Source: Proteiniphilum sp. X52 (GTDB lineage: Bacteria > Bacteroidota > Bacteroidia > Bacteroidales > Dysgonomonadaceae). Taken from it: a DNA stretch of 64,000 nucleotides. Where the stretch lies: assembly GCF_003712195.1 (NCBI RefSeq), contig NZ_RDSD01000016.1, forward strand, positions 1-64,000, in the 5' to 3' direction. The position numbers and the translations under genes are program-made. This document shows positions 14,938 to 23,324 of the stretch, piece after piece (positions within the stretch are counted from its first letter, which is position 1; every line of letters starts with the position of its first letter). The notes beneath the pieces were generated by a model. It was given only the letters and a program-made list of their open reading frames with translations. It was not told the origin of the DNA and made no database searches.

Positions 14938-16653
14938 ATGAGAATAGATTTCCTGCGGGATTTTCAACCGGCCCTTTTTCAATCACTAAAAACCTACAGC
15001 AAGGAGAAATTCTTTGCCGACCTGATGTCGGGATTGATTGTGGGTGTAGTGGCATTACCCCTCGCCATCGCTTTTGGGATTGCCTCGGGAGTTACGCCTG
15101 AGAAAGGAATATATACTGCCATAATTGCCGGGTTCATCATCTCATTGCTGGGCGGCAGCAGGGTTCAGATCGGAGGTCCTACCGGCGCCTTCATCGTGAT
15201 TGTCTATGGTATTGTGGAGCAACATGGAGTGCAGGGTCTTGCCATCGCGACCGTACTTGCCGGTATAATGCTTTTGGCGATGGGTTTTCTGAAACTGGGT
15301 ACGGTGATCAAGTTTATCCCTTATCCCATTGTCATCGGTTTCACAAGTGGCATCGCCCTGACCATCTTTTCCACACAGATAAAAGATTTCTTCGGGCTTA
15401 CCACTCCGGCATTGCCTTCGGGATTCATTGAAAAATGGGGCGTTTACTTCCGGCATTTCGACTCGATCAATTGGTGGGCGGCGCTCATAGCCGTTTTGAG
15501 CGTGGTTATTATCGTATTCACGCCCAAAATATCAAAAAAAGTGCCGGGTTCACTCGTAGCTCTTGTCGTAATGACGTTGGCGGCCTACCTGCTAAAAACC
15601 CACGGAGGTGTCACGACCATAGAAACTATTGGTGACCGGTTTATCATCAACAGCCAGTTACCGGGTATGGAGCAAATACCATTGAATCTCGAAAGTATCC
15701 GCCTCCTGTCCCCGGTCGCATTTACCATTGCCATGCTGGGAGCTATTGAATCCCTATTGTCGGCTACTGTGGCTGATGGAGCGACAGGACACAAGCACAA
15801 TTCGAATATGGAGTTGATAGCACAAGGTGCCGCCAATATCATCACCCCGTTTTTTGGAGGTATTCCCGCCACCGGGGCCATCGCGCGCACAATGACCAAC
15901 ATCAACAACGGCGGAAGGACACCTGTCGCGGGAATTATCCACGCGGTGGTACTCCTGTTGATAGTCCTGTTCCTGGGCGATCTTACCCGGCATATCCCGA
16001 TGGCTTGCCTCGCGGGGGTATTGGTGGTTGTGGCATACAACATGAGTGAGTGGCGTACGTTCCTATTACTCACCAGACAGTCGAAATCGACCATGGGTAT
16101 TCTCATGACCACCTTTTTGCTTACGGTTATCTTCGATCTGACCATCGCCATAGGAGTCGGTCTGATGCTTGCTATTTTCGGCTTTCTCAAGAGAATGAAT
16201 GAAAGTATGCAGATATCCCGCACTACCGGAAGTATTGATCTGGCAAAAGGGATGGAATCGCAATCTGCCGACACCCAGGAAGAACTGCTCCATCTGCCCG
16301 ATGGAGTGGAGGTCTATGAAATTGAAGGGCCCTTCTTTTTTGGAGTGGCCAGCAAATTCGATGAGATCACACGGGAATTGGGGGATCATCCACGTATTCG
16401 GATCATCCGCATGCGAATGGTGCCTTTCATCGACTCCACCGGATTGAACAACCTCGAAATGTTGTGCAGACGGTCAAAGAAAGAGAAGATACAAATCATC
16501 CTTTCAGGAGTGAAAGAGAACGTGCGCGAAAGTATCGAAAAGTCCGATATTCCACAGATCATCGGCAGTGAGAATATCTGTTCGAACATCCACCTGGCGG
16601 TAGAGAGAGCTGTATTATTGAATGCGCGGCAAAAACAGTCTCACCATGGCTGA
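14938..16653 (+). CDS. SulP family inorganic anion transporter
   Basis: 571 residues from the ATG at 14938; the frame extends upstream only through the leader repeat. The membrane domain carries the SulP features VGVVALPLAIAFGIASGVTPEKG (split here as VGVVALPLAIAFG and GVTPEKG), GSRVQIGGPTGAF and GGIPATGAIARTMTN, with about ten or more hydrophobic segments. A C-terminal STAS domain (about 455-560) includes RMVPFIDSTGLNNLE. Members carry sulfate, bicarbonate or other anions; the substrate cannot be told from sequence, and no carbonic anhydrase or sulfur gene is adjacent. The end overlaps the start of the YgiQ gene. Confidence 0.93.
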   Translation: MRIDFLRDFQPALFQSLKTYSKEKFFADLMSGLIVGVVALPLAIAFGIASGVTPEKGIYTAIIAGFIISLLGGSRVQIGGPTGAFIVIVYGIVEQHGVQGLAIATVLAGIMLLAMGFLKLGTVIKFIPYPIVIGFTSGIALTIFSTQIKDFFGLTTPALPSGFIEKWGVYFRHFDSINWWAALIAVLSVVIIVFTPKISKKVPGSLVALVVMTLAAYLLKTHGGVTTIETIGDRFIINSQLPGMEQIPLNLESIRLLSPVAFTIAMLGAIESLLSATVADGATGHKHNSNMELIAQGAANIITPFFGGIPATGAIARTMTNINNGGRTPVAGIIHAVVLLLIVLFLGDLTRHIPMACLAGVLVVVAYNMSEWRTFLLLTRQSKSTMGILMTTFLLTVIFDLTIAIGVGLMLAIFGFLKRMNESMQISRTTGSIDLAKGMESQSADTQEELLHLPDGVEVYEIEGPFFFGVASKFDEITRELGDHPRIRIIRMRMVPFIDSTGLNNLEMLCRRSKKEKIQIILSGVKENVRESIEKSDIPQIIGSENICSNIHLAVERAVLLNARQKQSHHG

Positions 16654-18520
16654 CCCGATTGACAACCGATCCTACCAACTCACAGACTGGTTACCCACCA
16701 CGAAGAAAGAATTGGATCTTCGTGGATGGGACACCGTGGATGTGATCCTTTTCTCCGGTGACGCCTATATCGACCACCCCTCTTTTGGCACGGCTGTAAT
16801 TGGCCGCCTGCTCGAAAGCCAGGGCCTACGTGTGGCGATCGTGCCACAACCGAACTGGCGGGACGATTTGCGCGATTTCAAGAAACTGGGCGCTCCCCGC
16901 CTCTTCTTTGCGGTGACCGCCGGCGTGATGGATTCAATGATCAATCATTACACCGCCAATAAAAGGCTCCGATCAGAGGATGCCTACACCCCTGACGGCC
17001 GCGCCGATATGCGCCCCGACAGGGCAGTAACCGTATACTGCCGTATTCTGAAGGAACTCTATCCCGACGTGGCGGTGGTAATCGGCGGGGTGGAAGCTTC
17101 ATTACGCCGGATCACCCATTATGATTACTGGAACGACAAACTCCACAAGAGCATCCTGGCCGATACGAAGGCCGACCTGCTGATATACGGGATGGGGGAA
17201 CTCCCTCTTAAACAACTGATATGCGAGATTCGTGATGGTAAAACCGTCAGGGAGATAAATGATATCCCGCAAACCGCTTTTATTTGCACCGAAGCGCCTG
17301 AGAATCCGTTCAATGAGGAAGTCACACTTTTTTCGCATGAAGAATGTGCGAAAGATAAACTGAAACAGGCCAAAAATTTCCGCATGGTGGAGGAACAATC
17401 CAATCGGCTTTCCGCCGCGCGCCTTCTCCAAAAGGTAGACGGTAAAACCCTTATTGTCAATCCTCCCTACCCTCCAATGAAGGAGGAGGAGATAGACGCC
17501 TCGTTCGACCTTCCCTATACCCGTCTACCCCATCCCAAATACAAGGGCAAGCACATCCCGGCTTACGAGATGATCAAATTCTCGGTCAACCTCCATCGCG
17601 GGTGCTTCGGCGGATGTGCTTTCTGCACTATCTCCGCGCATCAGGGGAAATTTATCGCCTCCCGATCCAGACAATCCATCTTGGATGAAGTGAAGAAGAT
17701 CACCCAAATGCCCGACTTCAAAGGATATATCAGCGATTTGGGAGGCCCATCGGCCAATATGTACCGGATGCAAGGAAAGGATTTGTCTGTTTGCGAAAAA
17801 TGCAAGAAACCCTCCTGCATCTTCCCGAAAATCTGTTTCAACCTCAATACCGATCATTCCGATTTGTTGGATATCTATAAAGCAGTGGATTCATTGCCCG
17901 GGATAAAAAAATCGTTTATCGGAAGCGGAATCCGTTACGATATGCTGTTGCAAGACAGCCACGACGCGAAAATCAATGAATCCCACCGGATGTACCTCAA
18001 CGAACTGATAAGAAACCATGTCTCCGGCAGATTGAAGGTCGCTCCCGAGCACACTTCAGAGACCACGCTCAAAATCATGAGAAAACCTTCTTTCCGGTAT
18101 TTCGACCGGTTCAAACAAATTTTCGATGAACTGAATAAAAAACATTCGCTGAACCAGCAACTTGTCCCCTACTTCATCTCTTCTCACCCGGGATGCAATG
18201 AGGAAGATATGGCGGAACTGGCCGTGATCACAAAAAAACTACACTTCAAACTGGAACAGGTTCAGGACTTCACGCCATCCCCCATGACGCTCGCCACCGA
18301 GATCTATTACACAGGTTACCATCCCTATACATTGCAACCGGTATATACAGCCAAAAGCAGAGAGGAAAAAAACAATCAGCGGCAATTCTTCTTTTGGTAC
18401 GATCCTACACAAAGACTCTCCATCATCAAAAAACTCAAACGCATAGGCAGGGCCGACCTGGTTAAAAAACTCTATTCCGGAGATTTTTTATCCCTACCGC
18501 CCGACAAAAGTTTTAAATAA
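16646..18520 (+). CDS. YgiQ family radical SAM protein
   Basis: About 624 residues from the ATG at 16646 (an ATG at 16622 is also in frame). An N-terminal YgiQ domain (WLPTTKKELDLRGWDTVDVI) with a cobalamin-binding-like fold precedes the radical SAM core, where Cys 320, 324 and 327 in RGCFGGCAFCTI form the 4Fe-4S site. A further cysteine cluster (CEKCKKPSC) and the C-terminal DUF3362 region (FTPSPMTLATEIYYTG, then YTAKSREEKNNQRQFFFW) complete the usual YgiQ layout. The reaction is unknown. It overlaps sulP by eight bases, so it is probably in the same transcript. Confidence 0.92.
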   Translation: MADPIDNRSYQLTDWLPTTKKELDLRGWDTVDVILFSGDAYIDHPSFGTAVIGRLLESQGLRVAIVPQPNWRDDLRDFKKLGAPRLFFAVTAGVMDSMINHYTANKRLRSEDAYTPDGRADMRPDRAVTVYCRILKELYPDVAVVIGGVEASLRRITHYDYWNDKLHKSILADTKADLLIYGMGELPLKQLICEIRDGKTVREINDIPQTAFICTEAPENPFNEEVTLFSHEECAKDKLKQAKNFRMVEEQSNRLSAARLLQKVDGKTLIVNPPYPPMKEEEIDASFDLPYTRLPHPKYKGKHIPAYEMIKFSVNLHRGCFGGCAFCTISAHQGKFIASRSRQSILDEVKKITQMPDFKGYISDLGGPSANMYRMQGKDLSVCEKCKKPSCIFPKICFNLNTDHSDLLDIYKAVDSLPGIKKSFIGSGIRYDMLLQDSHDAKINESHRMYLNELIRNHVSGRLKVAPEHTSETTLKIMRKPSFRYFDRFKQIFDELNKKHSLNQQLVPYFISSHPGCNEEDMAELAVITKKLHFKLEQVQDFTPSPMTLATEIYYTGYHPYTLQPVYTAKSREEKNNQRQFFFWYDPTQRLSIIKKLKRIGRADLVKKLYSGDFLSLPPDKSFK

Positions 18521-18571
18521 AAAAAGGGCTCCAGCGAAGTATTGCCCCAAAGTTATAAGAAGCTGTTTTGA

Positions 18572-18745
18572 ATTTTTTGCGAATCGTTTTGTTTCTTGAT
18601 ATTCAGGTTCTTTAACATAAGGATGATGCCCTTTTGCTAGTAAAGTAGCATCGGACTTTCCAAAATCTGCTACCACATAGCCGTTTCCCAAAAATCTTTG
18701 CAATTGGGAGGGATAGGAGTTTTGTTCTCTATTTTCTATAATGAA
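18572..18745 (-). pseudogene. Fragment of an SGNH/GDSL esterase gene
   Basis: On the minus strand the frame reads ENREQNSYPSQLQ, FLGNGYVVADFGKSDATLL and KGHHPYVKEPEY. This matches the region just after the catalytic GDS motif in Bacteroidetes SGNH hydrolases (consensus recalled: NSYP.QL...LG..Y.V.N.G.SGATLL..G..PY). The part with the catalytic Ser and everything after about residue 55, including the Asp/His region, are missing. The remainder of the frame, down to 18494, no longer resembles the family. An apparent ATG at 18751 lies inside the hairpin arm and is not a genuine start. Probably a lost member of the adjacent SusCD1 locus. Confidence 0.7.
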
Positions 18746-18781
18746 GCCCATAAGTGTGCTGAAAGCAGCACACTTATGGGC
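18746..18781. terminator. Perfect 16-bp hairpin after the GDPD gene
   Basis: GCCCATAAGTGTGCTG (18746-18761), loop AAAG, CAGCACACTTATGGGC (18766-18781). No T-run follows on either strand. It begins 15 bp past the end of the phosphodiesterase gene and abuts the esterase fragment, so it could stabilise or end that transcript, or mark the deletion joint. Confidence 0.7.
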
Positions 18782-18796
18782 AAGTACACGAAACGT

Positions 18797-19717
18797 TTAT
18801 CGCCAATTCTCGTACTTCAAATATCTAAGTAAATCATGAGGATAGTTGGTTTCCAAAACACGGAATCCTTGCTCGAGCAGCCATCCCCATCCTTTGGAGG
18901 GTTTGTCGAAGATTGATATTTGGTCATCGTGATTGGCCGTGTGCTCAGGCCATGTTGCGGCAACGAATGGCTTCGCACCCACTCCCAGCACTTTGGGCAA
19001 TTGTTTATAAACGTCTGTATCCAATGTTTTCATTCTGAATTGATATAAGACCGGATTGTACTTAGCAATCCAGTCATCTACGTATTCATTGATATTTGGA
19101 ATTCGATCCGAGATGGCTGGACAAAAGATGACTTTTTCCAACTTGTCACCAAAGATTCTTTTGGCTTTCTCATAAGGCCATTCCAGTACGAAGATAGACT
19201 CCTCCAAAGCATTCTTCTTTTCTAGTACTTTCAGAACCTGTTGCACCATATATCCTTCAGGCTTGCCGGGTATCTCGTACCCTGCTTTGTCTAAGTATAG
19301 CAGGATTTTCCCTTTGGCGATATCAATAAACTCTTCCAATGTAGGAACGAGTAAATCTGTTTTGCCGCCATAGTTAATACTTCTCATATGATATTGCCTG
19401 ATCTCGTCCAGTGTCATATCGATAATGACACCTTTACCTTCTGTTGTTCTGTCTATAGTAGCATCATGCATCATGATAATTTTTCCGTCTTTAGTAAGAC
19501 GAACATCTGTTTCTGCAATATCCACGCCAATTCTAATGGCATTTTTCAATGCGTCTGTGGAATTTTCCACGGAGTATATCCAATCACAACGATGACCTGC
19601 AATCCAAACATAATCTTTGTTCTCCCTGTCTTTGATTGCTTTAACAATATCTGATTGCCCAGCAAATCCCATATCGCAGCAAAAGCAGCAAAACACAAAC
19701 AATAAAAACTTTCTCAT
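18797..19717 (-). CDS. Exported glycerophosphodiester phosphodiesterase
   Basis: 306 residues from the ATG at 19717, which gives a signal peptide (MRKFLLFVFCCFCCDMGFAG). The GDPD catalytic set is visible: GHRC with VENS (first His/Arg and Glu), ETDVRLTKDG (Glu and Asp for metal) and MMHDATIDRTT (second His). The family releases sn-glycerol 3-phosphate from glycerophosphodiesters; some members act on wall teichoic acids or other phosphodiesters. The product is probably periplasmic. It lies at the end of the SusC1-SusD1 transcription unit, which suggests that phosphodiester removal is part of substrate processing there (inference). An in-frame ATG at 19741 would overlap the upstream gene and spoil the signal peptide. 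Confidence 0.9.
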   Translation of the reverse strand: MRKFLLFVFCCFCCDMGFAGQSDIVKAIKDRENKDYVWIAGHRCDWIYSVENSTDALKNAIRIGVDIAETDVRLTKDGKIIMMHDATIDRTTEGKGVIIDMTLDEIRQYHMRSINYGGKTDLLVPTLEEFIDIAKGKILLYLDKAGYEIPGKPEGYMVQQVLKVLEKKNALEESIFVLEWPYEKAKRIFGDKLEKVIFCPAISDRIPNINEYVDDWIAKYNPVLYQFRMKTLDTDVYKQLPKVLGVGAKPFVAATWPEHTANHDDQISIFDKPSKGWGWLLEQGFRVLETNYPHDLLRYLKYENWR

Positions 19718-19727
19718 ATTTACAGTT

Positions 19728-21407
19728 TTATAAATCCACACCAGTATTGTTTAATTGCGGACCACCTCCTGCCGTAAATCCTCTGCTCTCCCCTTTTTCT
19801 GATGGAGAAACCCAGAATGCGTAGAGTTGCCCGTTCTGAAGATAAAACTTGAATCTCACCGTTTTCCCTCTGAGGCCAGAAAGATCGTTTTTGCCTTTCC
19901 ATGTTATCATGCACTTGGTTTTATCTGACTTTTTCATACTCAGGCAATCATGACGAGTAAATCCAGGGATCGGCAAGTTATTTTCATCTAGGATTTCAAC
20001 TGTCAACATCCCTTTCTTCTCTGAAACATCTGCATTGACAAAAAGGTAGATACCATCAAAAGTTATCTTTTCTGTCGTCAGGCTACCTTCTGATTTTCCT
20101 GCAGACATTGAAACAAAACCATCTCTACGAAGGGTAAAGAGACCTGTGGAGGTATAACAGTCCCAGAAAATGTCGTTTAGGCGACGACCGCTAGCATAGA
20201 AATAAAGAGAATCTCCCACAATCAAGGGCGTTCCGTTTATCGACTGAACATTTCCCCAGTTCCAAGCACCCTCTGTTTCGTTAACATCAATGAAAGCATT
20301 GTGTGTTGGACGGGAGAAATGGAAACCATCCCGGCTGTATCCTAAAGAGACCACATTACGTTTCTGTATGTTGTCTTTTGCGCAAACGTCATTTTCTGGC
20401 CCGCACCAAGCCGCGTACTGTCCAATCATAATGCTTTCATAAGGAATAACATCAAAGTTATATATTCCCGGTTCTACCTCAGGGTATTTTGGATGTCGCA
20501 ACTCCTTGTCATCTGGAGTAAACCAATATACAATACTTCTATCTTCAACATCTTTACGTTTCCTGTGTGCCAGACTGACTAACATTTCGGGATCACTATG
20601 CTCCGCATAAAAGCGAGATCGGAAAGATAGATCCGTAACCCCCCGCATACTCAAAGCCCACTTATTCGTGAATGGGTTAAAGAAGGCAGTAGTACGATCA
20701 TACATGTCGCCAGACTGTGCCTTGCCTTTTGACCAGTGGATACCATCCTCAGAATACTTGAGAACAATCTGCCAACGGTCATCTTTATCACGATGCTCTA
20801 TATTAAAGAATTTCCATCTCCGCGAAGGATCCTTTTCGCTTCTGTCAAGCCAAATAGTGGCAGCATCACGCCTACATGTGTCAACGATGTTGGTTCCGGG
20901 CACAAGATTCAAATTGGGCTTAGTCCAATTCTTACCGTCCTTGGATTCTGCATAACAGGTATAGAACTCCCGCCTCTTTTCATTTTTCTGTATGTTTCCC
21001 GCACCCGCCAGATACCACATTCTAAAGAGGCCTGTTTCATCATCATACCAGATGCCATCACTAAATGGGGCGGCATATGGTTCCCCTTTACTTGTTTTCT
21101 CCCACTCCCTGTCCGGTTCCAAGACAGGATTACCCGCATAGGGTGTAGGAGTGTGGAAAACGCGCACAAGATCAGTCTCAGAGATCAGGAAATCATCTAC
21201 AAATAATTGTCTTCCAACGTTGATGGGTATAACGTTAGGCTTATTATGTAGATAAGGAACGGGCATTTCTCTTGGAGCAGCGGGCTCCTCGTAACGAGGA
21301 GGCCACTGTCCCCCGAGTTCGATTCCGTTGTGCAATGTCTGTGCACTGACAGATTGCACTGGAATCATCAAAAAAACTACTACTAATTTACGAACGTAAC
21401 TAACCAT
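19728..21407 (-). CDS. Exported glycoside-hydrolase-like protein with predicted five-bladed propeller
   Basis: 559 residues. Signal peptide MVSYVRKLVVVFLMIPVQSV ending at SAQ. The body has repeated propeller-type blades with sequences typical of the GH32/GH43/GH68-like fold: NPVLEPDREWE, YAAPFSDGIWYDDETGLFRMWY, YAESKDGKNWTKPN, LKYSEDGIHWSK, GYSRDGFHFSRP. The final 120 residues form a separate beta-rich domain (ITFDGIYLFVNADVSEKKG). I cannot place it in a numbered GH family and cannot name catalytic residues with confidence; the Asp of LFVDDF near residue 70 and the DD of WYDDE are candidates. It follows susD1 by 10 bp and precedes the phosphodiesterase. Confidence 0.7.
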   Translation of the reverse strand: MVSYVRKLVVVFLMIPVQSVSAQTLHNGIELGGQWPPRYEEPAAPREMPVPYLHNKPNVIPINVGRQLFVDDFLISETDLVRVFHTPTPYAGNPVLEPDREWEKTSKGEPYAAPFSDGIWYDDETGLFRMWYLAGAGNIQKNEKRREFYTCYAESKDGKNWTKPNLNLVPGTNIVDTCRRDAATIWLDRSEKDPSRRWKFFNIEHRDKDDRWQIVLKYSEDGIHWSKGKAQSGDMYDRTTAFFNPFTNKWALSMRGVTDLSFRSRFYAEHSDPEMLVSLAHRKRKDVEDRSIVYWFTPDDKELRHPKYPEVEPGIYNFDVIPYESIMIGQYAAWCGPENDVCAKDNIQKRNVVSLGYSRDGFHFSRPTHNAFIDVNETEGAWNWGNVQSINGTPLIVGDSLYFYASGRRLNDIFWDCYTSTGLFTLRRDGFVSMSAGKSEGSLTTEKITFDGIYLFVNADVSEKKGMLTVEILDENNLPIPGFTRHDCLSMKKSDKTKCMITWKGKNDLSGLRGKTVRFKFYLQNGQLYAFWVSPSEKGESRGFTAGGGPQLNNTGVDL

Positions 21408-21417
21408 AAACTATTAA

Positions 21418-23103
21418 TTAATTCCAACCAGGATTATTGGTAGTGATATATGGATTACCTTCCACCTCGTCAACTGGGATGGGAAGCCATTCGTTTTTAT
21501 TCTCTTGGAAGCCTAGGTAAGCGGAATTGTTGAATTGCTTAAAGTAGGGATCACTGGTCTCGAGTGCCTTGAAGCGAGAAACGAGTTTACCCCATCTGAG
21601 CAAATCATAGAAACGTTGTCCCTCTCCCGTGAGTTCAAGGATACGTTCTTTCTCAATAGCATCCATATTAACAGTGGTCAACGCGGGCATATTGACACTC
21701 TTTCTTGCTCTTACCAGATTGATGGACTGAAGTGCGGAAAGACTGCCCTGAGAACCGCCATTTACCACAGCTTCGGCATACATCAGCAGCACATCTGCAT
21801 AACGGATTTCGATATAGTTCATACCATTAGCACGAAGATTACCGATCCACATGCCATTACCTGGATTCGTTGTTGGGAGAGTCCAGTCTATGCCCTTACG
21901 ACAAGCTGACTTGTAATTCTCGCCTCCTGCAAGAACCAGTCCGAAGTCATGTCTGTCGGTTCCGGCTTTTGTATAATATTCACGGAATGTTTTACCATCA
22001 AATACAATCACCTGATTGCCTGGACGTGCTTTGATTTCTGAAGCAGTATCATCAAAAATGAGTGTGCCAAACATTCTCGGATCAGTAAAACCGTCAGCAT
22101 CTTTTGATGCCACAAATGCATCATAAACCCACTGGTGGACAACATGACCATTTATGGAGACAAATGAGATGGGCTGAACACCACGAGGATCGCGCCATAC
22201 TCCACTGTTTGCCAAGCCGGGATTGAAGTTTGTGTTGACCGCATCCCCTAAGAATTGCCATTCAAGGATGGATTCGTCGTTATTCTCTGTGGCAACCCTG
22301 AAATTATCATCGTAGTTATCCACAAGCTTATATGCCCCATGTTGTCCAGCAATAATCTCGTTAAAATTCTGGGCAGCTTCATTATAGTACTCAGTTGTTG
22401 AACCACCAAAGAACTTCTCGATTCCTGAGCGATAGAGGTAGGCCTTCCCCAAAAGAGCTGTAGCAGTTCCGCTGGTCACTCGTCCTGTATTATTTCCTGT
22501 CCAATAGCCTTTCTTGGGAAGAAGTTCCTTGGCCTGCTCCAAATCGGAAATAATAAACTTCCAAGTGTCTTCCGGGGCAGCCTGAGGCTTATAGTCCATG
22601 GAGTTTCGGGGGAATCTGTTCATTAAAGGAATGTTCCTCCAATTGGTAAACAGGAACCAATGACAGTAAGCCCTCAGAAAATAAGCCTCTCCAAGATAGG
22701 CGTTTTTGAGCTGTTGGTCAGTAAATTCTGCTGCAGGTATTGATTCAATCATTTGACACGCCTGGGCTGCCGCTGTGTAAAACAATTGGAAAGGCTGGAC
22801 AAGTGTGTACCACGAAGGAGTAAGAGAAGCGCAATACTGGCCGGGAACTCCATAGTCTGTACGATCGCTTTCCTCATCGCTTCTGTTAACCATGAGTCGT
22901 GTCCCGGAAACTCCCATTGCACGGGGGGTGGTAATATAAGAGTAGATACCTTTGATACCTTTATCCACATTCTCGGGTGTTGTGTAAAACGAATTCACGT
23001 CCTGCTGGTTTGGGTTAACTGCCAGGTCGTCAAACACACTATTACAAGCTGTGAATGTGAGTCCTGTGGCAACAATAACTGCAATAAATATATATTTTTT
23101 CAT
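21418..23103 (-). CDS. SusD/RagB family outer-membrane glycan-binding lipoprotein
   Basis: 561 residues. Lipoprotein signal peptide with lipobox Cys 20 (LTFTAC). Typical SusD features follow: TPENVDKGIKGIYSYITTP, LGEAYFLRAYCHWFLFTNW in the TPR-like helical region, and C-terminal LRANGMNYIEIRYADVLLMYAEA and ELTGEGQRFYDLLRWGKL. It caps the SusC1 channel at the cell surface and binds its substrate. The gene is 221 bp downstream of susC1, an unusually wide gap for a SusCD pair. Confidence 0.96.
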   Translation of the reverse strand: MKKYIFIAVIVATGLTFTACNSVFDDLAVNPNQQDVNSFYTTPENVDKGIKGIYSYITTPRAMGVSGTRLMVNRSDEESDRTDYGVPGQYCASLTPSWYTLVQPFQLFYTAAAQACQMIESIPAAEFTDQQLKNAYLGEAYFLRAYCHWFLFTNWRNIPLMNRFPRNSMDYKPQAAPEDTWKFIISDLEQAKELLPKKGYWTGNNTGRVTSGTATALLGKAYLYRSGIEKFFGGSTTEYYNEAAQNFNEIIAGQHGAYKLVDNYDDNFRVATENNDESILEWQFLGDAVNTNFNPGLANSGVWRDPRGVQPISFVSINGHVVHQWVYDAFVASKDADGFTDPRMFGTLIFDDTASEIKARPGNQVIVFDGKTFREYYTKAGTDRHDFGLVLAGGENYKSACRKGIDWTLPTTNPGNGMWIGNLRANGMNYIEIRYADVLLMYAEAVVNGGSQGSLSALQSINLVRARKSVNMPALTTVNMDAIEKERILELTGEGQRFYDLLRWGKLVSRFKALETSDPYFKQFNNSAYLGFQENKNEWLPIPVDEVEGNPYITTNNPGWN

Positions 23104-23324
23104 ATGATTATTTTATTTTTTTATTTCTGTATATGGAACCTTTGATGTTCAAAATATTCACTAAAGTTAGATATTTGAGTCGCCTTCGCTCCTCGATTTT
23201 CAATTCCTCGCTATGGCATAGTCCAAACAAGTTTGTCCTTTGCTCATTTAGCTTAACGGAAATATTCATTCCCTTCGGGTGTTTAATGATTATTTTAAAC
23301 ATGTCGGTTTCATAATGCTTCAGT
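23104..23324 (-). other. Spacer between susC1 and susD1
   Basis: A 221-bp gap where most SusCD pairs have a few tens of bases. It contains CAAACAAGTTTG (23224-23235), a dyad seen at two other sites in the window. A 64-codon frame on the minus strand (23108-23302) crosses most of it but resembles nothing known and is not called. It could tune susC:susD expression. Confidence 0.5.

Noticed and set aside
23108-23302. 64-codon minus-strand frame between susC1 and susD1
   Set aside because: Low-complexity, Lys/Asn-rich product, no family resemblance, and part of it spans the recurring dyad. Kept only as a note on the spacer.
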